Positions 1-14,942 are shown, counted from the stretch's first letter. The stretch is DNA of 64,000 bases from Tillus elongatus (GCA_964006375.1 OZ023266.1:60620946-60684945); one strand, 5' to 3'. Numbers and translations are program-made. Notes: generated by a model from the sequence alone, not told the origin.

Positions 1-283
1 CTTCATCTCCGCAATTGAAGTAGCTGACACCCAATTCTTTGAAAAGCAATGAAAAAAAAATAACCTGTACTGAAAAAATGAGCTTTCTTGTAATGAGGTA
101 ATTAAATGTGACGTTTCATCCCCGACTATTATGCCCTGTATATAAATGCACATGAGCTTATCCAATATTCTTGCATCCTAAGCAAAATTTAGACAAACTA
201 TGAAACAATTATCATTCAACATTATTAATACAGTATCATTGCAACGTAAATTTAGTATTTGTTAGTAATTTTATAAATCAAAA
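1..283. other. AT-rich DNA, nothing recognised
   Basis: I see no coding frame, repeat end or RNA gene here. It is the left flank of the first family A element. Confidence 0.5.
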
Positions 284-604
284 GTCTGGACGCAGCAAGT
301 GCGTTATGGTAGTGAATTTTCATAAAAATGTTTTCAAAATAGCAAATATGTGTGTGTGTTTTTTTTAAGAAAGCCGGCATCAAATTTGGTTACCAGGATA
401 ACCTATATAGTAGAAACAATGTGGCATGTTTCATTAATATAACTTTATTGTTTGAAAATGTACAAAAATTTCCGAACGTAAACTTAAAGTGTTCCAGAAA
501 AAACTCGTTTCTTGATCAACCTTATAGGTTAATAGCAAATTAAACCTTTCAAATATGAAGCATCTGATCAAAATTCGCTACCATAACGCACTTGCTACGT
601 CCAG
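284..604. repeat. Foldback terminal module of family A (321 bp)
   Basis: The start (CTGGACGCAGCAAGTGCG, then TTATGGTAGTGAATTTTC) returns as its reverse complement at about 568-604 (AAATTCGCTACCATAACGCA, then CTTGCTACGTCCAG), giving inverted repeats of about 35 bp around 250 bp of AT-rich DNA. The same module, about 90% alike by eye, opens the copy at 51148. The internal open frames are short and unrelated to any protein I know. Confidence 0.75.
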
Positions 605-1006
605 AATTTCTTTTCTTACAAACATGCATTATATTTCGATGGAAAATGCAAAACGCAATAACATAAGGCGTGTTTGATAAAAAAAAAAGAAAATTTGTAA
701 CACTAACGCCACCCTGTGGCAGGGTTTGTAAATCATTCTTCGTGAGACATTTTATTTCCATAGCCCGTATTAGATTCAAGTGCCTAAATGTTGCCAATTT
801 TGACGTTTTAAATCGCAACTTTGACGTTTGAGGAAAACCTTAATTTATTTTTATTTAAATGCCTATAACTTTTTTTGTCTTTTGACATACAGAGCTAGAT
901 TTTGGTAGGTAACTTACCTATAAGAATATAAACTCGAGTACCAAATTTGGTTGACCTTACTTTGTTAATTCTGGAGATATAAATTTTTTTCGAAAGAAAA
1001 CACAAA

Positions 1007-1162
<156 letters not shown>

Positions 1163-1273
1163 ATATAACAAGTGAAACTGACCCCGGATATGTGTTCTGG
1201 GGGGCCTAATTAGCGGTCATTTAAAGAAATTTTTTCAAAATTCAAAAGTCGGGATCTCCTCATTAGTGAATTT

Positions 1274-2176
1274 CATCACACCGGTAACTCAAAAAATAAT
1301 GGGCCGATTTTGATCAAATTCCGTGAATACCTTCCTTTTGCAACTGGCCTGGATAAGTTTGTTAGCCCCGAAAATCGGCCCAGTTTTTCCCTGAAAATTG
1401 TGTGTTTTCTTTCGGAAATTTTTTATATACCCGGAATAACAAAGTAATGGCAACCAACTTGTAGGCAAGTTTGTATCATAAAAGGTAAACTATGTACCAA
1501 AATTTAGGTCTGTAAGTAAAAAGGCAAAAAGTGATATGCATTTAAAGAAAAAAAAAGGCTTTCCTCAAAACGTCAAAATCGCTATTTGAAACGTTAAAAT
1601 TGGCAACATATAGGCAAAGAACGTGAAACGAATACGGGATATGTAGAGGAAATGTCGCAAGAAGAGTGTTTTACAAACGCTTAAGTTTCAGCTTCAACCG
1701 TCATTGTTCTTCATTTTACGAAAATATTATCAGAAAATTCACTTAAAATAGACCCTTCCTTCGATGCTTTGGCTGTAGTTAAGTTTATGGTTTAATGGTC
1801 TACAATTTTCAGCGAATTTTAATAGAAAAAAATCGCCAATGAGGTGACGGCGACTTTTGAATTTTAAAAAGATTTCTTCAAATGAGTCCAAAATAGACTC
1901 CTAAAACCCATTTTTTTTAAATTTTTGTCAAAAAGCTTTTTGTGAATAATTATATCTTAGCAGATGTGTAAATAGCTTGAAGAGGTTCGTTGCGCAGGTA
2001 AATCAAACTAGTTTTTCGGGAACATTTAAGTGTTTATTTTCGGAAAACTATGGTAATTTGTTTTTACTATATATAGGTTTACCAAATTTAATGCGTTTTA
2101 TTTAAAAAAGACATATTTGCCATTAAAAACATTTTTATGAAAATTCACTATCATGACTCACTTGCTGCAACCAGAC
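1274..2176 (-). mobile_element. Family A element, copy A5 (inverted, diverged)
   Basis: It starts with the 141-bp-type motif (ATCACACCGGTAACTC ... GGGCCGATTTTGATCAAATT), which in other copies borders the (TA)n tract, and ends with GAAAATTCACTATCATGACT and CACTTGCTGCAACCAGAC, a diverged reverse complement of the family A start. It lies head-to-head with A1. The body (about 1560-1760) is the reverse complement of the body at 51780-51980 and is also like 60530-60730. Confidence 0.6.
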
Positions 2177-2524
2177 TTTTTTTCTAGGATTGACAGGGAC
2201 ACTTTAACGCCTAGGATAGTTAGATGGACTATGTTTGATATATTTAACTAAAAAGAAGAGTTTCCAACCAAGAGGAACCTGTCAAATCAGTCTGCTCATT
2301 TAAAACAAGGCAGTTGCTGTCGTGAATGTGCTTTTTTTTTACTTCGGACGCTTAAAAAAGCCAAGTTTGCGCTTGTCATTGCAAAAATGTGGTAGCTCTA
2401 TGCGGTTATTTACTGTGGGCCTATGTTGCGCATCGATAATATGTTTTGCAAATATGGATCTGTCAACGTGGCTATTTATAAGCGCGGAAATATGTTCTTT
2501 GTATCCAGAATTATTTTTCTATCC
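2177..2524. other. Unannotated AT-rich interval
   Basis: Overlapping short open frames are present but have no motif or family resemblance. I see no RNA gene or transposon end. Confidence 0.4.
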
Positions 2525-2612
2525 CACTGTTGTTACACATTTGAATCCGTGGTCCGCATTGTGTGTCTAGAAGTGGCCATGGCAGACCCTGTAGTCCAGT
2601 TGCGCTCCTATT
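2525..2612. repeat. Fragment shared with the LINE-bearing duplicated segments
   Basis: The stretch from TTGTTACACATTTGAATCCG to about 2612 (GTGGTCCGCATTGTGTG ... AGTGGCCATGG) matches about 5027-5105 and 18738-18825, where it lies next to the LINE fragments. It is a third, isolated copy. Confidence 0.6.
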
Positions 2613-2613
2613 A

Positions 2614-5301
<2,688 letters not shown>

Positions 5302-5340
5302 ACGACGGCGTCCTGGGCTCACGTTAAGAAATTATTTTTC

Positions 5341-5580
5341 CATAATTCTGAGATAAAAAAGTCAGAATTCTGAGATAAAAAGTCAGAATTCTGTGATAAA
5401 AAGTCAGAATTCTGACATAAAAAGTCAGAATTCTGAGATAAAAAAAGTCAGAATTCTGAGATAAATCTGAGATAAAAAAGTCAGAATTCTGACATAAAAA
5501 CTCAGAATTCTGAGATAAAAACTCAGAATTCTGACATAAAAAGTCGGAATTCTGACTTTTTTAACTCAGAATTCTGAGAA
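5341..5580. repeat. Minisatellite of palindromic TCAGAATTCTGA units (short array)
   Basis: About 12 units of 18-21 bp, each holding the self-complementary core TCAGAATTCTGA (with an EcoRI site) separated by (G)ATAAAAA(GT). It lies just inside the left end of the foldback element. Confidence 0.95.
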
Positions 5581-5818
5581 TTATTCGAGAGCTTTATACG
5601 ACAGCGTCTACTTGCAAAACGTTTACCTATTGACTATTGATATGTAATTAGGCGGGTAGCTCTGCCTGTGCCGGTTTTACAGTTAGTTGATGGTTTACAA
5701 ACTAAAGGGAAAGAAAATTAGTTCATTGACTATTGTTCTCGTTGCGTTAATAGACTAATGCATAGTGCATAGGTGCATATATTATGATTTTACTAATTAT
5801 GTACGTAAATAAGTCGTC

Positions 5819-5819
<1 letters not shown>

Positions 5820-5905
<86 letters not shown>
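5820..5905. repeat. (TA)n microsatellite
   Basis: About 43 TA units. The equivalent position in the right arm (about 9110) has only a few TA-like bases, so the tract expanded after the arms separated. Confidence 0.97.
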
Positions 5906-5908
<3 letters not shown>

Positions 5909-6176
5909 TATATTTATTAGTATATAATTTTACAATGTGTTTTTTCTGGTTTAAGAGAAGGAGTTATTGTTAAATGAGAGCTGAACATTTAGAGTGGTAG
6001 TCCAATTGTTAGTGGCAGAAAGGAAGTTCAAAATTATTGAATATTTAACAAAATTGTAAATGTGACAGTAGCAAGATTTGGCAGTTCCCTTTAGGCAAGT
6101 CAGAAATCAAAATTGTGTTTATTGCAAGCACAAGCATTAGGCTTATTTGTAAAACACATTGTAAAATTATATACTA

Positions 6177-6179
<3 letters not shown>

Positions 6180-6271
<92 letters not shown>
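6180..6271. repeat. (TA)n microsatellite
   Basis: About 46 TA units in the left arm, with no comparable tract at the mirrored right-arm position. Confidence 0.97.
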
Positions 6272-6273
<2 letters not shown>

Positions 6274-6494
6274 AACATATTATTACTTTAATCGGCATAC
6301 CATGGAAACTTTAGCTGAATTAAAGTCAAGTCAGCCTTAGAAGTTTATAAATAAATATGCTTGTGTTTTTGTATCTTTAACGTGGGTCTATTTCCGCGAC
6401 AATGGCCAATCACCGACACCAGGGAGCAGTTTCACATCGCTATCCTGGAAATTTTGCCGAACCCTGCCGTTCCGCAGGTATAGTAGGAATATTT

Positions 6495-6712
6495 AACGTG
6501 CCCAACATCGCGTCGCACAGGGGACCGACGGCTTTACGCCCCCTCCGTGGGGCGGAACGTGCAGATATTCAACTTTCTCAAATATAATGCCACAACTTCG
6601 GTTGATGTTAATGTTACAATATGTACTGAAAAGGTGAAAGGAGAACCCTGGGATAGAACCAAGTACCCTTCGGTTCAGGGGTACACGTTCTTACTACTGA
6701 ACAACCGAGGCC
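6495..6712 (-). mobile_element. tRNA-derived SINE-like insert (left arm)
   Basis: On the minus strand a tRNA-like head begins near 6711: a seven-base acceptor-like start, a D stem GTTC/GAAC around a short loop (box A region), then a box B-like GGTTCTATCCC at about 6652-6662 with a T stem that can pair. A body containing GGGGGCGTAAAGCCGTCGGT follows. The anticodon arm is irregular, so it is not a working tRNA. The same unit sits in plus orientation in the right arm. Confidence 0.6.
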
Positions 6713-7365
6713 CTTATTAGTAAATAACCATGAGATGAACGTAAGTTTGTTGTTGTGTGATGATTTGTTCTTGTTGCTCGATAACCATCATCATCATCAC
6801 AATCGAAATGCGATACCATCTGTCGCAATCGTGACTCTCCCTCTGTAACTGCCCATTTTAATTCAGTGTAGCTTCCACTTTGAATCAATATTGTACCATG
6901 TTTTCAGAAGCTTTACTTTTGATCTACCTCTTCCGTTTTGTCTAGGTATATATCTTTCAAATAAAATATCAGAAAGATGTTTAAAAATATGTTCTATATA
7001 TTATGCCTTTTCCTATCAATTTCTTTCAGCAAGCATTACTATTCTGTCACCTCTTCCAGCACACTTTTTTATTCGTGTTTCTATCAGTGTACCTTATTAT
7101 CTTTGTCATTTTGCTCAATGTCCATGGTTGAAAAGCTTCTATTCCCTTAGTGTCCTACTTAGTCAACGTCCACCTCGTCATTATAACACTCCATACTTAT
7201 GACTTGATAAACCTCCCCCTTCAGAACCAAATTAAACTCAATTTTTGATAAGAATAAGAAGTATATTTTGAGAAAAAATCATAACCTTAACTCTGCGTTA
7301 GGAGTAACATTGTTTAAAAATAAATATAAAGATTCACCCAACATTTTTCCATAGATTTATAATAA

Positions 7366-7368
<3 letters not shown>

Positions 7369-7436
<68 letters not shown>
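7369..7436. repeat. (TA)n microsatellite
   Basis: About 34 TA units. The mirrored right-arm tract is at 7928-7983, so this tract predates separation of the arms. Confidence 0.97.
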
Positions 7437-7438
<2 letters not shown>

Positions 7439-7505
7439 GTACATCCTTGAAATGACTTTCTTTCTTGTGTTTTAAATTGTACAATTTTAATAATAAAAAT
7501 AATAC

Positions 7506-7849
7506 GAATAAAAATAATACTCTAGCTACTGCCAGTCTATCCCCAACTTTTGTCAAATAAATTCCGACCAAATCTGACTCCTTAAAAATGCAGGTGCTGA
7601 AATGTCAATCAGAACACAAAGAAAAAATAACTTAATTTATATTCCTTAGAAATTGTTATAGTGTGTATTTTTTAGAGGTAACAATAAAATATGTAACATA
7701 GTTAGACTATTAAAGTGTAAAAAAAATTGTGTCAAATAATTGAATTATTTACCCAGACAGTAATGTAAAAACCGTATGCTTATAACGTGAACCTTAAAAA
7801 TAAAACTATTTTAGAAAGTCACGTTATTTGTTATTGCTGAATTAATTGC
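7506..7849. other. Centre of the foldback element
   Basis: 344 bp of unpaired AT-rich DNA between the two arms. I see no coding frame, RNA gene or transposon motif. Confidence 0.6.
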
Positions 7850-7924
7850 CTTCTTATTATTTTTATTATTAAAATTAGACAATTTAAAACACAAGAAAGA
7901 GAAAGTCATTTCAAGAATGCACAT

Positions 7925-7927
<3 letters not shown>

Positions 7928-7983
<56 letters not shown>
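7928..7983. repeat. (TA)n microsatellite
   Basis: About 28 TA units. It mirrors the tract at 7369-7436. Confidence 0.97.
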
Positions 7984-7988
<5 letters not shown>

Positions 7989-8320
7989 AACTATGAAAAA
8001 TTGTTGGGTGAATCTTGATATTTATTTTTGAACAATGTTACGTCTTACGCAGGCTTAATCATATAAATTTTCTCAAAATATACTTCTTATTTCTATCAAA
8101 AATTGAGTTTTATTTGGATGAAGGTAGAGGTTTATCAAGTCATGCGTATGGAGTATTATAATGATGAGGTGGATGTTAACTAAGCAGGACACTAAGGGAA
8201 TAGAAGCTTTTCAAATGTGGACATTGTAGCAAAATGACAAAAACAATAAGGTACACCGATAGAAACACGAATAAAAAAGTGTGTTAGAGGAGGTGACAGA
8301 ATAGAAATGCTTGCTGAAAG

Positions 8321-8321
<1 letters not shown>

Positions 8322-8411
<90 letters not shown>
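8322..8411. repeat. (TA)n microsatellite
   Basis: About 45 TA units following GCTTGCTGAAAGAA. The matching left-arm block (near 6990-7030) reads through without it. Confidence 0.97.
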
Positions 8412-8413
<2 letters not shown>

Positions 8414-8673
8414 ACATATTTTAAAACATTTTCGTGGTAGTTTTATTTGAAAGATACATACCTAGACAAAAAGGAAGAGGTAGATCAAAAGAAAAACGTC
8501 TGGATATACGGTACAATACTGATTGAATGTGGGCAGTTACAGACGGAGATTCTCGATTGCGACAGATGGTATCGCATTTCGTTTGTGATGGTGATGATAT
8601 TTATCGAGCAACAAAAACAAATCATCAAACAACAACAAACATACGTTTATCTCATGATTATTTATTTATAAGA

Positions 8674-8890
8674 GCCTCGGTAGTTCAGTCGTAAGAACGT
8701 GTGCCTCTGAACCGAAGGGTACTGGGTTCGATCGCAGGGTTCTTCTTTCACTTTTTTCAGTACACACTGTAACATTAACATCAACCGAGGTTGTGGCATT
8801 GTATTTGAGCAAGTTGAATATCTGCACGTTCCGCCCTTCGGAGGGGGCGTAAAGCCGTCGGTCCCGTGTCCATGTGATGTTAAGCACGTT
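8674..8890 (+). mobile_element. tRNA-derived SINE-like insert (right arm)
   Basis: GCCTCGG is followed by TA and a D arm GTTC-AGTCGTAA-GAAC, then box B-like GGGTTCGATCGC at 8724-8735. The downstream body contains GGGGGCGTAAAGCCGTCGG at about 8845. These are the hallmarks of a tRNA-headed SINE transcribed by RNA polymerase III. The T stem pairs poorly and the anticodon arm is irregular, so I do not call a tRNA gene. Confidence 0.6.
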
Positions 8891-9375
8891 AAATATTCCT
8901 ACTAACCTTGCAGAACGGCAGGGTTGGTAAAATTTTCAGGATAGCGAGGTGAAACTGCTCCCTGGTGTCGGTGATTGGTCATAGTTGCGGAAATAGACCG
9001 ACGTTACAGATAAAATAACACAAACATATTTATTTATATGCTTCTAAGGCTGACTTGACTTTAATTCAGCTAGAGTTTCCGAGGTATAATGTCGATTAAA
9101 ACAATAATATACTTGTATATTTATATGACGACTTATTTACGTACATAATTAGTAAAATCATAATATATGCACCTATGCACTATGCATTAGTCTATTAACG
9201 CAAGGAGAATAATAGTCAATGAACCAATTTTGTTTCCTTTTAATTTTTAACACCATCAACTAACTATAAAACCGGCACAGGCAGAGCTACCTACTTAATT
9301 ACACATCAATAGTCAATAGGTAAACGTTTTGCAAGTGGCACCACCTGGATGCTGTCGTATAGCTCTCGAATAATT

Positions 9376-9935
9376 CCGACTTTTTATCTCAGAATTCTGA
9401 GTTAAAAAGTCAGAATTCCGACTTTTTATCTCAGAATTCTGACTTTTTTATCTCAGAATTCTGACTTTTTATGTCAGAATTCTGAGTTTTTATCTCAGAA
9501 TTCTGAGTTTTTTATCTCAGAATTCTGACTTTTTATGTCAGAATTCTGACTTTTTTATCTCAGAATTCTGACTTTTTATGTCAGAATTCTGAGTTTTTAT
9601 CACAGAATTCTGACTTTTTATCTCAGAATTCTGACTTTTTTATCTCAGAATTCTGAGTTTTTATGTCAGAATTCTGACTTATTATCTCAGAATTCTGACT
9701 TTTTTTATCTCAGAATTCTGACTTTTTATCTCAGAATTCTGACTTTTTATGTCAGAATTCTGAGTTTTTATCTCAGAATTCTGACTTTTTATGTCAGAAT
9801 TCTGACTTTTTTATCTCAGAATTCTGACTTTTTTATCTCAGAATTCTGACTTTTTATGTCAGAATTCTGAGTTTTTATCACAGAATTCTGACTTTTTATC
9901 TCAGAATTCTGACTTTTTTATCTCAGAATTATAGA
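9376..9935. repeat. Minisatellite of palindromic TCAGAATTCTGA units (long array)
   Basis: About 28 units of 18-21 bp with the core TCAGAATTCTGA joined by TTTTTATCTC, TTTTTATGTC or similar linkers. It mirrors the array at 5341-5580 but is more than twice as long, so the arrays have changed copy number independently. Confidence 0.95.
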
Positions 9936-9972
9936 AAAATAATTTCTTAACGTGAGCCCAGGACGCCGTCGT

Positions 9973-10805
9973 ACGTTATAGTAGTGAATTTTCATAAAAA
10001 TTGTACAGAATTATCATACCGAATATTAATAAAATTAATACTTTAAACTTACACAGACCTTGACGATCGATTTTAGAGGTCCTAGTATGCGCACATTTGA
10101 ATAATTCTTTCGAAAGCGTTACCATCGATATCTCTCTATTATCAGAAAGTCTTGTGTAACTTCTTTTAAGAAAAATGCCCAAAACTCAATTTTCTATTAA
10201 ACTAAAAATTTAAACTTTGCTATATCTGTAGATATTGTCGGTCTCCTTAAAAGAAACTTGTATTAAAAATTTCATTAAAGTTACAAAAGATTTCCAGAAG
10301 GAAATTTAATTCCTATTTAGAAAAGTTATCTGCCAAATTATGAAGGTAGCAGTTATTTTTCCTTATTAATCGCCAGAATGATTTCGTTTTAATCAATTAA
10401 TCCTTTCAATATCAACAATAATAAAATGTCTGCTGAAAATTATAATTTCAGACTCAAAGGTGACAAAGTTATTAAGGCGTTTTAAACAAAAATGAGATCT
10501 TGTTCAAAACCTATGAAATCTATGCACTATTGATTCTCCAAATATCGCAATAAAACACAACAAAAACCATAGATTCATCGAGGTAGAATCGATAACACAA
10601 CCTTCTGCGTAGAAAACAAGCACGCCACCACTACGCTATCCAAGAATACGTTAACTAATGTTTTGTTTACATAATACTTCACACCGGCTTCATGCCCGGG
10701 ATATTATATTAAGAGTACGCGTAACAATTAATTACAGAATTAGTAGAATTGCCATTGAAACACATCCAATGACTGTTTCGGTCTTATATGACGTCTCATG
10801 TTTAA
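9973..10805. other. Family A terminus remnant, then unannotated AT-rich DNA
   Basis: The first 35 bp (ACGTTATAGTAGTGAATTTT ...) continue the family A terminal motif interrupted at 5301. The rest has no recognisable gene or repeat; one 68-codon minus-strand frame at 9976-10182 has no motif. Confidence 0.5.
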
Positions 10806-11578
10806 GTTTAAGATAAAGGAAATTATTTTAGAATAATTTTACCGAGACTTGATTTGATTTTGTTTACATTTGTAGTATGTTATGCTACACTTTCAGTCTA
10901 AAATTACATTATAATATGTCTACGCTGAGCTAAAACTGTATTTGGGGCCGTTTATCAAGCTACAAATATAGTGTATTTTAAAAACTAATTGAATCTCCCA
11001 GTTAAATAACAATCACCTGGCAAATTTTTAATTTCATATCGTCTGTCATTTGCCATATTTGTGGCCAAGATTTTACGATTCTAGGTTCGGGTAGTATGTT
11101 TTATGCATGTTATTTATTTAATTTGGTTACCGGTGATGTATGGTTTATACCTGCTGTATGAATCAATCTACGCGTGGCAGCTAATTACTCTGTTTGTCAG
11201 GCATTTGAATTTAATCACTAAGTCGTTTCAACGCATGTCTATCAGACTTTATTTTTAAGTTGGAAAAAACTCTAAATATTGTGTACCAAATTACTTAAAA
11301 TTCACAACTAAGGTTTATTTATACTATTTATAGCCACATGTAAAGTCTCATTTCAGTTACTCTGATACTTGCAAAAATATAATGTTTTCAAAAATATTTT
11401 TGGATATTTTTGGGGGAAGAAAACGTACGTTATAGCTGATATACGAACTCCTCCACGGTCCTAATACAATGAAGATATGTGCTAAGTTTCATTCAAATCA
11501 GTTGAGTATTTTTTGAGTTGTCGCCATGGTCTTACCACCGCAGCGATATAACACAACACACACACACACACACACACA

Positions 11579-11659
<81 letters not shown>

Positions 11660-12487
11660 CATATAAAAAATGAAACAAAACATCCCGAATATAGATTTTA
11701 GTCTGGGGATTAGTTCGTGCACTTCTAAATAAATTATTCAAAACTCACTAACCCCTCATTAGCGAGTTCTTTCTACAAAAATTGCCAGAGACATGTATCA
11801 GTTATTACCGATCGCTGCATTTTCTTAAAGTTTATTTCAGTCAAGAGGAAATTAGGTCAATGTGAAGGCAAAGTCATGGCATTATCTCTTCGACGCACCT
11901 ATTTCATGATGGTGAAATCCCCGTAAGACCAGAAAATAAATATTTCACAGAGCAATATATGAAAAAGCTTCATTTAGTTTCATTGCCCAATTACAAATAC
12001 ATTAACTAATAAAATATCCTCACCGATTAAAAAATTGTTTGTAATAAATTACCCCAAGGAATTATGTTTTTATTAAATTTCCTTGAAAATTTTTTTTTTT
12101 CACCAGAGATAATGGCTCACAGTTTTACTTGAAATGTTGGTTGCGAACAAGAAAGGTGCAAGCTTAAAGGGTTTTCAGAGCATAAGGAAATAAATATACA
12201 TATATAAATGTATATAACTACCACGCCTTTTCTAAGGATTTGGTGAGGTAAGAATTTTAAAATTTTACTTTTTAATTGCGTTTTAGCTCATTTTCGTAAA
12301 AAGTTGCTTGATTGCTAGATTATAACTTAATTGCTAAAAAATGTTACGAAAATGAGCGAGAATTAGTGGAAGTGAGAAATTGAATTTCGGTTTTCGTTGA
12401 TCTTTATTCTATATAAAAGTATTAGACGTACCGTCTTGAAAATTGGTACAGATGAGTTTTTCATAGTGATAAAAAATAATTCATGAA
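10806..12487. repeat. 1.68-kb tandem unit 1
   Basis: First of four head-to-tail units. Each starts at GTTTAAGATAAAGGAAATTA, carries about 740 bp of array-specific AT-rich sequence, then (CA)n(TA)n, then about 830 bp of family B sequence ending GATAAAAAATAATTCATGAA. Short open frames inside the units have no motif and are broken in some copies. Confidence 0.95.
11556..11657. repeat. Compound (CA)n(TA)n microsatellite
   Basis: About 13 CA units followed by about 38 TA units within tandem unit 1. Confidence 0.97.
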
Positions 12488-13269
12488 GTTTAAGATAAAG
12501 GAAATTATTTTAGAATAATTTTTACCGAGACTTGATTTGATTTTGTTTACATTTAATATATATAATATACTATTATGCTACACTTTCAGTCTAAAATTAC
12601 ATCATAATATATCTATGCTGTGCTGAAACTGCATTTGGGGCCGTTTATCAAGTTACAAATATAGTGTATTTTAAAAACTAATCGAATCTCCCAGTTATAT
12701 AACAACCATCTGGCAAAATTTTAATTTCATATCGTCTGTCATTTGCGATATTTGTGGCCAAGATTTCACGATTCTTGGTTCGGGTAGTCTGTTTTATGCA
12801 TGTTATTTATTTAGTTTGATTGCCGTTGATGTATGGTTTATACCTATTGTATGAATTAATCTACGCGTGGCAGCTAATTACTCTGTTTGTCAGGCATTTG
12901 AATTTAATCACTAAGTCGTTTCAACGCATGTCTATCAGACTTTATTTTTAAGTTGGAAAAAACTCTAAATATTGTGTACCAAATTACTTAAAATTCACAA
13001 CTAAGGTTTATTTATACTATTTATAGCCACATGTAAAGTCTCATTTCAGTTACTCTGATACTTGCAAAAATATAATGTTTTCAAAAATATTTTTGGATAT
13101 TTTTGGGGGAAGAAAACGTACGTTATAGCTGATATACGAACTCCTCCACGGTCCTAATACAATGAAGATATGTGCTAAGTTTCATTCAAATCAGTTGAGT
13201 ATTTTTTGAGTTGTCGCCATGGTCTTACCACCGCAGCGATATAACACAACACACACACACACACACACA

Positions 13270-13332
<63 letters not shown>

Positions 13333-14160
13333 CATATAAAAAATGAAACAAAACATCCCGAATATAGATTTTAGTCTGGGGATTAGTTCGTGCACTTCTA
13401 AATAAATTATTCAAAACTCACTAACCCCTCATTAGCGAGTTCTTTCTACAAAAATTGCCAGAGACATGTATCAGTTATTACCGATCGCTGCATTTTCTTA
13501 AAGTTTATTTCAGTCAAGAGGAAATTAGGTCAATGTGAAGGCAAAGTCATGGCATTATCTCTTCGACGCACCTATTTCATGATGGTGAAATCCCCGTAAG
13601 ACCAGAAAATAAATATTTCACAGAGCAATATATGAAAAAGCTTCATTTAGTTTCATTGCCCAATTACAAATACATTAACTAATAAAATATCCTCACCGAT
13701 TAAAAACTTGTTTGTAATAAATTACCCCAAGGAATTATGTTTTTATTAAATTTCCTTGAAAATTTTTTTTTTTCACCAGAGATAATGGCTCACAGTTTTA
13801 CTTGAAATGTTGGTTGCGAACAAGAAAGGTGCAAGCTTAAAGGGTTTTCAGAGCATAAGGAAATAAATATACATATATAAATGTATATAACTACCACGCC
13901 TTTTCTAAGGATTTGGTGAGGTAAGAATTTTAAAATTTTACTTTTTAATTGCGTTTTAGCTCATTTTCGTAAAAAGTTGCTTGATTGCTAGATTATAACT
14001 TAATTGCTAAAAAATGTTACGTAAATGAGCGAGAATTAGTGGAAGTGAGAAATTGAATTTCGGTTTTCGTTGATCTTTATTCTATATAAAAGTATTAGAC
14101 GTACCGTCTTGAAAATTGGTACAGATGAGTTTTTCATAGTGATAAAAAATAATTCATGAA
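12488..14160. repeat. 1.68-kb tandem unit 2
   Basis: 1673 bp. Its front half shares diagnostic bases with unit 1 (CTACGCGTGGCAGCTAATTA) and its back half is nearly identical to units 1 and 3. Confidence 0.95.
13248..13331. repeat. Compound (CA)n(TA)n microsatellite
   Basis: About 12 CA and 29 TA units within tandem unit 2. Confidence 0.97.
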
Positions 14161-14942
14161 GTTTAAGATAAAGGAAATTATTTTAGAATAATTTTTACCG
14201 AGACTTGATTTGATTTTGTTTACATTTAATATATATAATATACTATTATGCTACACTTTCAGTCTAAAATTACATCATAATATATCTATGCTGTGCTGAA
14301 ACTGCATTTGGGGCCGTTTATCAAGTTACAAATATAGTGTATTTTAAAAACTAATCGAATCTCCCAGTTATATAACAATCACCTGGCAAATTTTTAATTT
14401 CATGTCGTCTGTCATTTGCGATATTTGTGGCCAAGATTTCACAATTCTTGGTTCGGGTAGTATGTTTTATGCATATTATTTATTTAGTTTGGTTACCGTT
14501 GATGTATGGTTTATACCTGCTATATGAATCAATCCACGCTTGGCAGTTAATTACTCTGTCTGTCAGGCATTGGGATTTAATCACTAAGTCGTTTCAACGC
14601 ATGTTTATCAGATTTTATTTTTAAGCTGGAAAAAACTCTAAATATTGTATACCAAATTACTTAAAATTCACAACTAAGGTTTATTTATACTATTTATAGC
14701 CACATGTAAAGTCTCATTTCAGTTACTCTGATACTTGCAAAAATATAATGTTTTCAAAAATATTTTTGGATATTTTTGGGGGAAGAAAACGTACGTTATA
14801 GCTGATATACGAACTCCTCCACGGTCCTAATACAATGAAGATATGTGCTAAGTTTCATTCAAATCAGTTGAGTATTTTTTGAGTTGTCGCCATGGTCTTA
14901 CCACCGCAGCGATATAACACAACACACACACACACACACACA

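Larger units (their letters stand above)
5302..7505 (+). repeat. Left arm of the foldback element
   Basis: It pairs with 7850-9972 in inverted orientation. In order it holds a short minisatellite, a block with ATGCATAGTGCATAGGTGCA, two (TA)n tracts (5820 and 6180), a SINE in minus orientation (about 6495-6712), a block near 6890-7200 and a (TA)n tract at 7369. Confidence 0.85.
5302..9972. mobile_element. Large foldback (palindromic) element, 4.67 kb
   Basis: The left end (ACGACGGCGTCCTGGGCTCA, then CGTTAAGAAA) is the exact reverse complement of the right end at 9972, and the arms pair along about 2.1-2.2 kb on each side around a 344-bp centre. It interrupts a family A terminal motif: the left flank ends GTGCGTTATT and the right flank resumes ACGTTATAGTAGTG. 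This gives a candidate 8-bp duplication (GCGTTATT / ACGTTATA, 6 of 8 matching). Long inverted repeats with internal short tandem repeats are the hallmark of Foldback-type elements. I found no transposase in it, so it would be non-autonomous. Arms differ by many substitutions and indels, so it is not recent. Confidence 0.8.
7850..9972 (-). repeat. Right arm of the foldback element
   Basis: Inverted copy of 5302-7505. It differs by an added (TA)n tract at 8322-8411 inside an otherwise matching block, by a minisatellite more than twice as long, and by a plus-orientation SINE. Confidence 0.85.

Noticed and set aside
8674..8747. Functional tRNA gene
   Set aside because: The D arm and box B-like sequence fit, but the anticodon arm is irregular and the T stem pairs poorly; a SINE body follows, and the copy is mirrored in the other arm.
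9376..9935. CRISPR array
   Set aside because: Units are 18-21 bp with no unique spacers, the core is a simple palindrome, and the genome is eukaryotic.
14427..14624. 65-codon plus-strand frame repeated exactly at 16117-16314
   Set aside because: It is repeated only because the 1.68-kb units are repeated; units 1 and 2 break it and it has no motif.
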